A stretch of DNA of 64,000 nt, taken from assembly GCF_040939455.1 (NCBI RefSeq), contig NC_134109.1, positions 38,023,501 to 38,087,500 on the forward strand, given 5' to 3'. Below the pieces are notes generated by a model, which worked only from the letters and a program-made list of their open reading frames with translations, was not told the DNA's origin and searched no databases. Positions 36,261 through 48,529 of this stretch are shown piece by piece. The position numbers and the translations under genes are program-made. Position 1 is the stretch's first letter; each line of letters starts with the position of its first letter. This DNA comes from Microcebus murinus. Taxonomy: Eukaryota; Chordata; Mammalia; Primates; Cheirogaleidae.

Positions 36261-36904
36261 GTTACCTATGACTAAGTTCAAGCTAACAAACTTGTTTCCC
36301 TGGCTTTCTCATCATTCTGTAAGTTGCCATATACTCTATAGTTAAATCTCTTGTTTCTTAAAGTAGTTGGGTGGGTTCTAGTGTCAAAAGTAAAAACTCT
36401 GATTATCATAACAGAAGACAAGGAAACAAGTACAATTGCTAAATCACTCTAGGAAGAAAAGCAATAGGAGATGCAGTAGAAAGGAAAGTGAGGAGGGGAT
36501 GGGGAAGGAATGTAGGGAATGGCTAAAGGATTTGAGAATGGACATATCTAATATTCAATTTTAAGCTGTTTATGGTACTAAGATATAAATGTCTTCCATC
36601 CCTCTGAACCATCAATTCGTTTTCTACATATTAAAATACATCTTTCAAGCAAATGGGCTGTGTTTCTGCTAATTAGGAAAAATGGATTCCTTTCCTCATC
36701 CGGGCCATTGCAATGCAGACACAAGAGCAGCATCAGCCGTAAAGTGGGGAAATCAAGAGACGCTTAGATGCAGGAACAAACAAGTGAAAGCAACTATGAG
36801 AAATCAACCCCCAGGAATTCAGTTTCTATGATTTGCAGGAAGGATGTGGGAGTAAGGGACTTGAGCTGACTTCTGCTTTACATAAGGATAAGCGGCTTCT
36901 AGCC

Positions 36905-37065
36905 CAGTGGTTCTCAAACCGGGAGGGCTCATCAAAGCAGATTGCTGGGCTCCACCCACAGCTTCTCAGTCAGCGAGTCTGTTACAAGCCTGATCATTTA
37001 CATGCTAGCGAGGCCCAGGTGACGCTAACGCTGCCGGGCTGGCAACCGCACTTTGCAAACCACCG
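36905..37065 (-). mobile_element. MER5A hAT element with 8-bp target duplication
   Basis: 161 bp from cagtggttctcaaaccggg to cactttgcaaaccaccg, a MER5A in reverse, with 'gattgctgggctccacccac' inside. Flanks ttctagcc (36897-36904) and ttctagac (37066-37073) match at 7 of 8, the expected hAT duplication. Slightly internally shortened. Confidence 0.9.
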
Positions 37066-37715
37066 TTCTAGACCAACAAAAGTAGGTCTTGCTCACCTGG
37101 GGCATATGGTAAGTTGAGAAAGACAGGACAAATGTCTCTGAGCCAGGTAGAGGAATGTTCTGTTAGATTACCTATGGTTTGAAATTTATTTTTATAGAAA
37201 AGTTTTATGTTAGATTTTGTTATCAATGCACCAGAATACAAATTGGTGTAATCCTTCTGAAGGGAAATTTGACTAAATCAAAATAATAAATGAGTATATC
37301 CTTTACTTCTAGCTGTGGAATGGCTGAGTCAAACAACAAGAGTATAAAAAGATAAATTCAAGAATATTCATGCCAGTATTTTTTGATCTTTAAACCTAAA
37401 TGGCCATCAAAAGGTGATTGATAAGTCAAAAATTAATCACCTTTCATGAGACAATAGTCACAATATGCCATGTAGTGAAAAGGCAGGTAAGTCATTATAG
37501 TACATATTACTCTACTAGTTAGTGCTACTCAAAGTGCCAGTCTATTAACTGGTTTTTGTTGGTTTGTTTTTTGGGTTTTTTTTTGCCATCCATGAAGATG
37601 CAGATCAGCACCCATGCTGCCTCCTTCCTTGAAAATATCTTGCCATGGTAAATAATGTAAGAATCTCTCTTAATTTCAATATCTTCATATATAAAATGGG
37701 GATGAAATCAGGATT
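37066..37715. other. possible ancient repeat
   Basis: 37170-37480 ('cttctagctgtggaatggct', then 'ctaaatggccatcaaaagg') looks like an old LINE- or DNA-transposon-derived repeat that I cannot place. The rest is unassigned. Confidence 0.3.
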
Positions 37716-38015
<300 letters not shown>

Positions 38016-38219
38016 AAATCAGGATCAGAAATTTCTTTAAGGCTTTAATGAAATTAAAACAAATGCTTTGAAAACAATGACATTTCCAAACACATGCCCA
38101 GTTTTATGGGGATGCTAGGCTATCTGCCACCATGTATTAATGCTGCAAACACCATACAGCTTTTTCAAACAATAGGCAATTGGAATACAAATAATGTCAA
38201 GAGACGAAAAGAGCAAAGC

Positions 38220-39348
38220 ACCAAGTAATATTTATATGCCAATACAAGTGGCTAGATGGGTGGGTGATCTACATTGAATGTGAATTCAGGACTTATGATT
38301 ATGTGATATCCAGAACTGATATGGATACACCCTTCCTACTAAAGATACACAAAATTCTGGATAAAATATAACCAATAAACTAAATTTAATTCCAAAAGGC
38401 AAATATCTCCCAGATTACAAAATTAAAAAAAAAAAATCAAAACCAGATCAATCCAGACTTAGTGGATATGGGCCTACACAAGGAAGAACAGGATCTGAAG
38501 CTCCATCTCCAACTCCTTAAAAGTATAAATCCCAGAACTTTAAAGAACAGTCTTACAAGTAAAAATGAAACTATACAAAGTCTGCTCACTAGCCCAAAGA
38601 AAGAGCAATAAAGTTGCTGAGTGCCCTGGACCTTGAGTTAAAAAAAAAAAAAAATCACCCATGAGAAGTAGAAATCTTGGGCTTGCACAGACTGAGGGGT
38701 CTAAATTTTTTATCCATGCAGTTTTTAAGATCCCCAGGATGAATAGTTAATATAAAAAGTGATCTAGGACCACTAAAATTCCTAGGGATCAGTAAAAACA
38801 ACATGAAAATCTCCGTCCTTAGAGACTCTTTAATAGCTTGGGGCTTATGGGAAACTCTTGCTGAAAATGAACTAGCAAAATTAAATATCGCAGAACATAT
38901 GAGTAAACACATCACCATGAGGGTGAGTCAACAGACCCCAAAATTCACCCACGAAGTGGAAACAACGGATGAACCATTAGGTTCATAGTCGTGCTTTCAA
39001 ATAATTTAGAAACCAAAATGAAGGAATATGACACCATGGAAAAGGGATAGACTTCATTTGAATAATTAAATAACAATTTTATAAATGAAAACTATCAACA
39101 GAATGAAAAAGTATTGCTAGGTTGAATAGCAGAATAGATCTAACTTAAACTACTGAAGTGAAAGACAAATCTGAAAAAAATTTATCAGAGAAGAGGTGGG
39201 AAGAAGGGAGGGAGGAGAGAGAATATGAATATGAGTCACTGGGTGTTTAACAGACATGAAACACAGAGAGAAGCTTCCACATATGTCAGTCTAAAGAGGT
39301 CTAAGATGAAAAAAAAGGGAACTGGGGAGAGCTAAATTGAAAATAAAA
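38220..39348 (+). repeat. probable old L1M 5' region
   Basis: A-rich text such as 'gaacatatgagtaaacacat' and 'gaaaactatcaacagaatga' fits an L1M 5'UTR/ORF1-upstream region. The same sequence type continues at 44063, so the L1 at 39364-44047 probably inserted into it. Confidence 0.4.
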
Positions 39349-41248
39349 GAAAAAGAGAAATTCCTTTTTTTAATTTCAAAATATTAAGGAGACAAATGTT
39401 TTTGTTACATGGATACCTTGTATAATGCTTAAGTCAGGGCTTTTGATGTGTCCATCCCCAGAATAGTGTTCATTGTACCCAACAGGTAAGATTTCATCCC
39501 ACTCTTCACTTCCCACCCTCCCCACTTCGTGATGTCCTTTGTCCTTTATATTTCTTTGTGCCTATGTGTGCCCATTATGTAGCTCCCACTTACTAGTAAA
39601 AATATATGATGTTTGGTTTTCCATCTCTGAGATACTTCACTTAGAATAATGGTCTCCAGTTCTATCCAGTTTGCTGCAAATAACATTATTTCTTTCCTTT
39701 TTATGGCTGAGTAGTACTCCATAGTGTATATATACACCATTTTCTGTATCTATCCATGAACTGATGGGCACTTAGATTGGTTCCACATCTTTGCAATTGT
39801 GAATTGTGCTGCAATAAACATTCAGGTCTTTTGGATAAAATGATTTATTTTCCTTTGGGTAAATACCCAGTGGTGGGACTGCTGGATCAAATGGTAGGTC
39901 TACATTTGTTTCTTTGAGGAATCTCCATACTGTTTTCTATGGAGGTTGTACTAATTTGCAGTCTCACCAACAGTGTATAAGCGTTCCTATCTCTCAGCAT
40001 CCATGACAGAATCTACTGTTTTTTGACTTTATAATAATGGCCATTCTATGGGGTAAGGTGGTATCTCATTGTGGTTTTAATTCACATTTCCCTGATGATT
40101 AGTGATGATGAGTATTTTTTTGTATCTTTATAGGCAATTTATCTCCTTTTGAAAAACTTCTGTTCATATCTTTTGCCCACTTTTTGATGGGATTGGTTTT
40201 TTCTTACTGATTTGTTTGAATTCTTTGTAGATTCTGGATATCAAAGATATTTTACAAAGAATATTATGAATATCTTCTCCCATTCCATAGGCTATCTGTT
40301 CACTCTGTTGATTATTTCCTTTGCTGTGCAGCAGCTTTTCAATTTAATTAAGTTCCCTTTATTTATTTTTGTTGTTGCTGTATTTGCCTTTGGGGTCTTA
40401 GTCATAAATTCTTTGCCCAGGCCAACATCTAGAAGAGTTTTTCCTACATTTTATTCTGAAATTTTTATGTTTTCATGCCTCACATTTAAGTATGTTATCC
40501 ATCTTAAATTAATTTTTGTATATGGTGAGAGATAGGTGTCCTGTTTCATTCCTCTGCATGTGGCTCTCCAATTTTCCCAGCACCATTTATCAAATGGGCT
40601 TCCTTTCCCCAGTGTACGTTGTTGACTGCTTTGTCGAAGATCAGGTGACTGCAGGTAGATGGTTTTATATCTGGGCTCTCTATTCTATTCCCTCGGTCTA
40701 TGTCTCTACTTTTATATCAGTGTCATGCTGCTTTGGTTACAATATCCTTTTAGTATAATTTGAAGTCAGGTAATGTGATGCCTCTAGATTTGTTCTTTTT
40801 ACTTAGGATTGCTTTGGCTATTTAGGGTCTGTTCTGGTTCCAAATGAATCTTAGGATTATTTTTTCTAAGTCTGTGAAATGAGACATTGGTATTTTGATG
40901 GGGATTGTATTGAATCTGTAAATCACTTTGGGCAGTGTGGACATTTTAATGATGTTGATGCTGCCAATCCATGAGCAAGGGATGTTTTTCCATTTGTTTG
41001 TGTCATCTGCCATTTCATCAGTGTTTTATAGTTCTCCTTGTATAAGTCTTTCACTTCCCTTGTTAAGTATAGTCCTAGGCATTTTATTTATAGCCATTGT
41101 GAATGGTATTGAGTCTTGGATTTGACTCTCAGATTGACTGTTATTAGTATATAGAAATGATACTGATTTTATACAATGATTTTATATCCTGAGACTTTGC
41201 TGAATTTTTTTTATCAATTCCAGGAATCTTTCAGTGGAGTCATTAGGG

Positions 41249-41472
41249 CAAGTGTCCTCAAACTTTTTAAACAGGGGGCCAGTTCACTGTCCCTCAGACC
41301 ATTGGAGGGCTGTTGGAGAGTGCGGCACACATTCCACACATGCACGCTGTGGGCCCGGGACGAGTCAGCTGCTAAGCAGGACAAGCAGTGGCGGCAAAAA
41401 CACCCTTGCGAGCTGGATAAATGTCCTCGGCGGGCCACATGTGGCCTGCAGGCCATAGTTTGAGGATGCCTG
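41249..41472 (+). mobile_element. non-autonomous hAT transposon, copy B, nested in L1
   Basis: 224 bp with ends CAAGTGTCCTCAAACT and the complement of CAGGCATCCTCAAACT. Target duplication: cattaggg at 41241-41248 and ctttaggg at 41473-41480 (7 of 8). It interrupts L1 ORF2 about nine codons beyond the FADD motif. The interior is closely similar to copy A over its full length. It must be younger than the host L1. Confidence 0.95.
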
Positions 41473-42211
41473 CTTTAGGGTTTTCTAGATACAAGATTAA
41501 ATCATCAGCAAACAAGGATAGTTTTACCTCCTGCTTCCAGATTTGGATGCATTTCTTTCTTTTGTCTGACTGCTATGGCTAGGCCTTCCAATGCTATGTT
41601 GACTAGAACTGCTGACAGTGGGAACCCTTGTCTTATTCCAGTTCTTAGGGAGAATGTTTTCAACTTTTCCCCATTCAATATGATGTTGACTGTCAGTTTG
41701 TCATATATGGCTTTTATAATTTTAAGGTGTATTTCTTCTATGCCTAGTTTGTTGAGGGCTTTTATCATAAAAGGGTGCTGGATTTTATTGAACTCTTTTT
41801 CTCCATCTATTGAGATGATCATGTGGTGTTTTTGTTTCTGTTTATTTGGTGAATCACATTTATTTATTTGCATATGTTGAACCATCTTCATATCCCTGAG
41901 ATGAAACCCACTTGATCATGGTGAATTATCCTTTTGATATGCTGTTGAATTTTGTTTGCTAGTACTTTGTTGAGGATATGGGTCTGTAGTTTTCTCTTTT
42001 CCTTTTGTTTGTTTGTTTTGTTTTGGTGTTGCTGTTGTTCTTGTTGTATCCTTTCCTGGTTTTGCTATCAAGGTGATACTGGCTTCATAAAATGAGTTGG
42101 GGAGGATTCCCTCCTTCTCAATGTTATGGAATAGTTTCTGTAAGACAGGTACCAGCTCATCTGGTGTTCAGCTGTGAATCCAACTGGTGCAGAGACTTTT
42201 TTCTTGGGAGA

Positions 42212-42535
42212 TTTTTTTTTGAGACAGTTTCACTCTGTTGCCCATCCTAGAGTGTCGTCGTGGCGTCAGCCTAGCTCACAGCAACCTCAAACTCCTGGGC
42301 TCAAGCAATCCTGCTGCCTCAGCCTCCCGAGTAGCTGGAACTACAGGCATGCACCACCATGCCTGGCTAATTTTTTCTATATATTTTTAGTTGTCCAGCT
42401 AATTTCTTTCTATTTTTAGTAGAGACAGGGTCTTGCTCTTCCTCAGGCTGGTCTCAAACTCCTGAGCTCAAACAATCTGCCCACCTGGGCCTCCCAGAGT
42501 GCTAGGATTACAGGTGTAAGCCACCGCACCCAGTC
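42212..42535 (-). mobile_element. lemur-type Alu nested in L1
   Basis: Reverse Alu with 'gtggcgtcagcctagctcac' and 'ttagttgtccagctaatttc'. The duplication tcttgggagatttttttt (about 18 bp) is visible at 42202-42219 and 42536-42553. It lies in the ORF2 of the L1 at 39364-44047. Confidence 0.95.
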
Positions 42536-44062
42536 TCTTGGGAGATTTTTTTTTATTACTGCTTCAATCTCAGTGCTCATTATTGGTCTTTTCAGAATTT
42601 CTATTTCTGCCTCATTGAGTCTTGGGAAGTTGTGTGTTTCCAGGGATTTATCCATTTCCTCTAAGTTTTCTAGTTTGTTTGCATAGAGGTTTTTGTACTA
42701 TCACAGATGATATTTTGTATTGTCCTGGTCTCAGTTGCAATGTCTCCTTCTTCACTTCTGACTGAGCTTGAGACCTTTCTATTTCTGGTCAATCTGCTAG
42801 TAGTATATTGATTTTGTTTATCTTTTTAAAGAAATCAACTTTTTGTTTCATTGACCCTTTGTATAGGTTTTTTGGTTTCCATTTCATTTATTTGTGCTCT
42901 GAGCTTTGTTCTTTTTTTACTTCTGCTAGCTTCGGGTTTGTTTTGTTTTCTTTTTCTAGTTCCTTGAGATGTGACATTAGATTGTTAATTTGTGATCTTT
43001 CTTTTTGATGAAGGTATTTAAGGCTATGAATTTTCCCCTTAGTATTACTTTCACTGTATCCCATGGATTTTGAAAGCTTGTGTCCTCTTTGTCAATTCAA
43101 GGAATCTTTTGGTTTCCATGTTAATTTCATCATTGACCCAAGGATCATTCAGTGGCAGGTTTTTAATTTCCATGACTGTGTAGAATTAAGTGTTCCTCAT
43201 GGAATTGATTTCTAGTTTTATTCCACTGTGGTCTGAGAAGATGCATGGTATGATTTCTGTTTTTTTGAATTTTCTGAGATTTGTTTTGTGGCCTAAGATA
43301 TGATTAATCTTGTAAAATGTCCCATGTGCTGATAAGAGTGTATATTCAGTAGTTTTTTGATAGAATGTTTATTAATGTCTGTTAGGTCCATTGGTTCTAG
43401 AGTCTTATTTAAATTCATCATTTCATTATTCATTTTCTACTTCAATGATCTGTCCAGTTATGGCAGTGGGGTGTTGAATTCCCCAGCTATTAAGAGGCTA
43501 CCTTTTATTTCTTTGCTTAGATCTTCCAGAATTTGCTTTATTAATCTGGGAGTTCCTGTGTTAGATGCATATGTATTTAGGCCTGTTATGCCTTCTTATT
43601 GAATTATTCCCTTTACTACTATACAATGACTATCTTTGTCTTTTTTCTTTTTACCATTATTGATTTAAACTATTTTATTTGATATGAAAATGGCTATACC
43701 TGCTTCCTTTTGGTTTCCATTTGCATGGAGTATTTGTTTCCATTCCTTTAACTTGAGTCTGTGTGTGTCCTTGTGGGGTTAGATGTATTTTCTGGATACA
43801 GCAGATACTTTACATTGTGTTTTTTCATCCATTCAGCCAGTCTATGTCTTTTAAGTGGGGCATTCAGACTGTTCATGTTGAGTGTGAGTATTGATATGTG
43901 GAATGCTGTTGTGTTCATCATGTTGGGTGATACCTTATTATTTTATTTTCCCTCCTATGCTATTATTTTATGAAAGCTTTGAGCTTTAACTTTTGGGTAT
44001 TTTTACACTGGTTGGTATCTATTGTGTTGTTCCATATATAATGCACTGAAAAAGAGAAATTC

Positions 44063-46281
44063 TTAAAACCAACCGGAGAGGAAGATAATTTACCTAAAAA
44101 TAAATTACAAGTTATATTTCCAATCAGTGATAAATGAAAAAGGACTAAAAATAATAATAAATTAACATGTCAACAGGACTTCCATGTCTGGACAAGATGG
44201 AATAGGTGCAGGAAAAAAAAAGCTTCAAGAAAAGTCCGCTCTCTGTAGCTCAGGGTATCTCGACCTTGGCACTATTGACATTTAGGGCTGGATAATTCTT
44301 CGTTGTAGGGGCTTATTCTCTGTATTATAGGATATTTAGCAGCATCTCTGGCCTCCAGCCTCTACTAAATGCTAGTAACAACCCTCTGGTTGTGACAACC
44401 AAAAATGTCTTAGATATTGCCAAATGTCATCTCAGGAAGCAAAACTATCCCCAGTTGAAAACCATTCTCTTCAGCCAAAGGACTTGGAAGAAGACAGCGC
44501 TGAAAGACAGAACCCTTTTGAATATACCTACCCTACTCTAAGCAAACACCGTGAAAGAGCCGCATCCCTACCACGCACCATGGAGACCAAGGTAAAGAGC
44601 CCTGATGACCATATTTGTTCTGCACTAACAGAGCAAAGGCATCATGGCTTCTCCTCCTCGAGGGTGCTGCAGAGACAACGGGCTGCAGGCCTGTTAGCTA
44701 TGCTTGCCCTGAACTAAGATAGTATCAGGACAGAGGCAGTGCCCCTCCCCCTTTTCAATGGCATAGTGGCCACAAAGGCCACACGGACTGTAGGGAGAAG
44801 CACTACACTGTACTAAGCGAAGAATAACAGAGCAACACTACCCTACCTCTTCTCAACTAGAGAGAGGGGAAATATAATGGAGAAGAGGGAATTGGATAAA
44901 GGAATCTTATAAACCTGTGTATAAAGTCCTATGCACACCCCTAAATGGTCCATGCATGAAATCAACCTGAATTAAATCAACACAGGAAAGTTTTGAGAAT
45001 TGAACTATAGCAAGAAAATACTACACAGGTTTCAAATTAACCCATGAGTAACACACAATCAGGGAAGATCAAAGCCTAGCACAGCAAAGGCTATGAAAAC
45101 TAAACTGACATTCAAGCCACAGCCCATAAAAGAAGATGAGGACATGAGTTTTGAATAGCAGGTTGACTGCAAATGAGAAGCAGAGTCTCATTATGTAATG
45201 CTCAGAATTTCTAGAATACAATCCAAAATTATCCATCATACCAAGAACATGGAAAATTTTAAAGACAACACACTCTACAGACACCAACACCAACGTGATG
45301 CAAATGCTGGAATTATATGACAAAGATTTTAAAGCAGTTATATAAAAATTCTCCAGCAAGAAATTATAAACACTCTTGAGGCAAACAGAAAAACCAGAGG
45401 TCTCAGAAAAATATTGAAGATATAAAGAACAAAATGGAAATCTTAGAGCTGAAAAATACAGTAACTCAGACTTCTTTAAAACTCACTGGCTGGGCTAAAT
45501 GGAAGAATGGAAATGACAGAGGAAAGACTGGTGATCTTGAAAATAATTATCAATAGAGATTGTCTAATCTAAACAGTAGAGAGAAAAGATTAGGGGGAAG
45601 GTATAACCAGACACTCAGGGAGCTATGGGGCAATAACAAAAAAATCCAACATTTGTGTCATCAGAATCCCAGAAGAAGAGGAGAAAGAATTCAGGACTGA
45701 AAGATAATTTGAAGAAATAATGGATGAAAATATCCCAAATTTGGAGAAAGACACAAATCTAGAGATTCAAAAAAGCTGAGTAAACTTCAAACAAGAAGAA
45801 CTCAAATCTTCACCCAGACATACCATAATTAAATTCCTGAAAACTAATAAAAAACACAATTAAAACTCCTGAAAGCAGCCAGACAGAAATGATATATTAT
45901 CTACCGTACAACAACAATTCAAATGACGGTGGTTTTCTCATCTAAAATCATGGTGGCCAGAGGAAGTGGCACATTTTTAAAGTGCTAAAGTAAATGAAAT
46001 GTCAAGTCTGACTTCTACATCAGTGAAAATGTCCTTCAAAGCAAAAGGGGAAATCAAGACATTTTTAGATGAAGGAACACTAAGAAAACTTGTTGCCAGT
46101 ATTCCTACTCTGAAAGAATTACTAGAGGAAGTTCTTCAGACAGAAGGGAAATGATATGGGGAGAAATTTGAATCATTAGGAGTAAAAGAAGAGCAACAAA
46201 GATGATAAATATCTGGGCACACATAACAGAGTATTCTTCTTTTGAGTTCTTTAAAATATGTTTGACTTTTGAAAGCAAAAA
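44063..46281 (+). repeat. old L1M: 5' region and ORF1 remains
   Basis: From about 44170 ('ggacaagatggaataggtgc', an L1-start-like motif) into a 5'UTR and then A-rich ORF1 text ('aatcccagaagaagaggaga', 'aaatttggagaaagacacaa', 'aaagcagccagacagaaat'). It is interrupted by MER20 at 44251-44467. Frame lost. A 97-codon frame at 44424-44717 falls in this 5' region and is not called as a gene. Confidence 0.75.
44251..44467 (-). mobile_element. MER20 hAT-Charlie element
   Basis: 217 bp, from cagggtatctcgaccttggc to ccagttgaaaaccattc, with 'tagcagcatctctggcctcc' and 'ggttgtgacaaccaaaaatg' inside. This is a MER20 in reverse at full length. Flanking 8-mers agree only partly. MER20 copies are known to carry regulatory sites in placental uterine cells; nothing in the sequence shows that this copy does. 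Confidence 0.85.
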
Positions 46282-46382
46282 GAAAATATTAGCCCGGACA
46301 CAGTGGTTCATGCATATAATCCTAGCACTCTGGGAGGCCAAGGCAGAAGGACCAATTGAGCTCAGGAGTTTGAGACCAGCCA
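46282..46382 (+). mobile_element. truncated Alu (left arm only)
   Basis: About 100 bases of an Alu left arm, from 'gcccggacacagtggttcat' to 'gtttgagaccagcca', cut off sharply at the start of the MaLR LTR. There is no right arm and no A-tail. Confidence 0.85.
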
Positions 46383-46790
46383 GATGTGTATTAGCTTTCT
46401 AGGGCTACCATAACAAAGTTCTATGAACTGGGTGGTTTAAACAACAGAAGAAGTTTGTTTTCTCATAATTCTGGAGGCCAGAAGTCCAAGCACCAAGGTG
46501 CCAGCAGGCCTAGTTTCCTCTTAAGCATCCCTACTTGGCCTATAGACGACCAACTTTTTCCTGTGTCTTCACATGGTCCTCTATCTCACCATGTCCAAAT
46601 TTCCTCTTCTTATGACGACACTGGTCCTACTGGATTAGGGCCTATCTCGATGACCTCATTTTAACTTAATTTTAATTGAATTGCCTCTTGAAAAACCCTA
46701 TCTCTGAATACAGTCATAGTCTGAGGTACTGGGGGTTAGTACTTCAATATATGAATTTTGGGGTACACAATGCAGCTCATAAGAGAATGT
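46383..46790 (-). repeat. MaLR LTR (MLT1/MST type), solo
   Basis: Reverse LTR: 'gtattagctttctagggcta', 'cataattctggaggccagaa', 'gactggattagggcc'-like and 'tatgaattttggggtacaca'. It abuts the truncated Alu on the left and L1M sequence on the right. Confidence 0.85.
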
Positions 46791-46823
46791 GAATGTTATA
46801 TATAACTTAAAAATACAGGGTGG

Positions 46824-47112
46824 GCCAGGCACAGCATCTCATACCTATAATCCTAGCACTTTAGGAGGCCAGGGCAGGAAGACTGCTTGAGGCCAGGAGC
46901 TTGAGACCAGCCTGACCAATAGCAATACATTGTCTCTACAAACAATAGAAAAATTAGCCAGTCACAGTGACATGCACCTATAGTCCCAGCTACTCAGGAG
47001 GCTGAGGCAGGAGGATCGCTCGAGCCCAGGAGTTTGGGGTTGCAGTGAACTATCATAACACCACAGCACTCTAGCCTGGGTGACAGAGCGAGACCCTATC
47101 TCAAAAAAAAAA
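46824..47112 (+). mobile_element. AluJ-like element with target duplication
   Basis: Forward dimer with an A-tail. The duplication aaaaatacagggtgg lies at 46809-46823 and 47113-47127, identical over 15 bases. The host is L1M. Confidence 0.95.
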
Positions 47113-47127
47113 AAAAATACAGGGTGG

Positions 47128-47390
47128 AGGATAAAGGGACTCATATGGTGGTAAGAATTCTATATTCCATTGAAGTGGTAAAATATTGATTCTAAGTAGA
47201 CTGTAAAATGTATGTACAGTGTAATTCTTACTCCAAACACTTACAAAATATATAAAACAATACCAAAAAAAGTGTAAGTAACCCAAAATATAGAGAGGAA
47301 GAAGAATAACAAAAAAATCATGACCAATAGGTCTTGTCCCAGCAATACATGTTTGGTTAACATTAGAATTTCTATCAGTGACTCTTTTCC
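47128..47390 (+). repeat. L1M intergenic/ORF2 remnant
   Basis: 'ccattgaagtggtaaaatat', 'agtagactgtaaaatgtatg' and 'ttactccaaacacttac' match the ORF1-ORF2 intergenic part of old L1s and continue the copy at 44063-46281. 'cccagcaatacatgtttggt' at about 47340 resembles a later ORF2 part. 47391-47804 is unassigned. Confidence 0.6.
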
Positions 47391-47804
47391 AGTGTAAAAT
47401 AGCAGACTGAAGACATCTTCATATCTCTATTCTTTCACCTCAGATTCCTTAAACAGATTTTTTTCAAAGGTATAAACCAATGTAGACAAAAAGAGAAAGG
47501 GAGAAACAAAGCAGATGAGAAAACTCAATACAGTTTTGGGAGACAGGAAGGATACAGCTAAAACCTAAGTCACTCATCTTTCTCCACAGGAGAGAGACCA
47601 CCTCAAGCAAGCAGAGGCATGCTGCAGGGTCCCAGGACGGCCCTGCAAATGTAGTCACCTGTTACCTCAGAAGGTGGAGAACAGGGTAGGACTGAAAACA
47701 GAGGAACTGGCCAAAAGGATGTATAGAGAGTTTAAGCCTCCATGAGACACAATCACCATTAATGAAACCAGAGAACCATGCCATTCCTAAGGGTTATGGA
47801 CTTA

Positions 47805-48168
47805 ACTGTGGTCCCTAAAATTCATATGTTGAAGCCCTAATGCCCAGTACCTCAGAATGCCCCTGTATTTGGAGATGGGGCCTTTAAAGACGTGATAAGA
47901 TTAAATGAGGTCATAAGGGTGGGGCCTAATCCAATAGATCTGTTGGCCTTACATGAATAGTAACACCAGAGCTTTGTCTCTCTCCACCCTGTGAGGACAC
48001 AGAAGTTGCCATTTACAAGCTGGGAAGAAAGGCCTCACCAGACACCAGCCCTGCTAGCACCTCAATCTTGGACGTACAGCTCCCAGAATGTGGGTATAAT
48101 ACATTTCTGTTGTTGAAACCACCCAGACAGTGGTGTTTTGTTACGGCAGTGCCAACTGACTAACACAT
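47805..48168 (+). repeat. MaLR LTR (MLT1/MST type), solo
   Basis: Forward LTR: 'aattcatatgttgaagccct', 'tttggagatggggcctttaa', 'ccatttacaagctgggaaga', 'aatcttggacgtacagctcc', 'gtgttttgttacggcagtgc'. It is the opposite orientation to the related LTR at 46383-46790. 48169-48529 holds nothing recognised. Confidence 0.88.
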
Positions 48169-48529
48169 GAAGTCTGAGGGCAGACTGTTAGGTCTGTTTA
48201 ATCTCTGGAGAAACTAAAGCAAAGAGGCTCTCGGTTTGGGAACCAGGCATCCCTCGTGGCAAGGATGAGGTTCTGCACTGAAAACAGAATATTCAGGAAG
48301 ACCCCATATAATGACAAGGAAGACTGCCAGGACTTTTCACTTCCTGGACTCACAAAATTATGACAACTAGGCTTATGCACATGAGCACATTCACGGAGAG
48401 AAACAAACAGGAAATTGTAATATTTATGTATAAAGAAAATTACCAGCCAGAAAAAATACAGGTTCTCAAAGTTTTGTAATAATGTTAATGAGGGAAAGAA
48501 CAAAAAAACTCAATTCACATCCTGGCCCA

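Larger units (their letters stand above)
39550..43930 (-). pseudogene. L1 ORF2 pseudogene (endonuclease/reverse transcriptase)
   Basis: ORF2 encoded the endonuclease-reverse transcriptase that drives target-primed retrotransposition. Visible pieces on the minus strand: the N-terminal endonuclease start (NAPLKRHRL-like) near 43870; reverse-transcriptase motif A region ([17 protein letters not shown], 41770-41860) with the usual AFD degraded; the FADD catalytic motif at 41501-41512 in another frame; and the C-terminus MEYYSAIKRKE near 39700. Stops and frameshifts are frequent, and a hAT and an Alu interrupt it. Not functional. Confidence 0.92.
39364..44047 (-). mobile_element. 5'-truncated L1 with perfect 15-bp target duplication
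   Basis: Minus-strand L1 spanning the ORF1-ORF2 intergenic region, all of ORF2 and the 3'UTR; ORF1 and the 5'UTR are missing. The duplication gaaaaagagaaattc lies at 39349-39363 and 44048-44062, identical over 15 bases. The short T-run of the tail starts at 39364. An Alu (42212-42535) and a hAT (41249-41472) inserted later. The 4.68 kb length includes those two guests. It is primate-type and younger than the L1M sequence around it, but no longer active. Confidence 0.95.

Noticed and set aside
39546..41891. Active L1 reverse transcriptase
   Set aside because: ORF2 is shifted and stopped many times, motif A is degraded, ORF1 and the 5'UTR are absent, and two insertions interrupt it.
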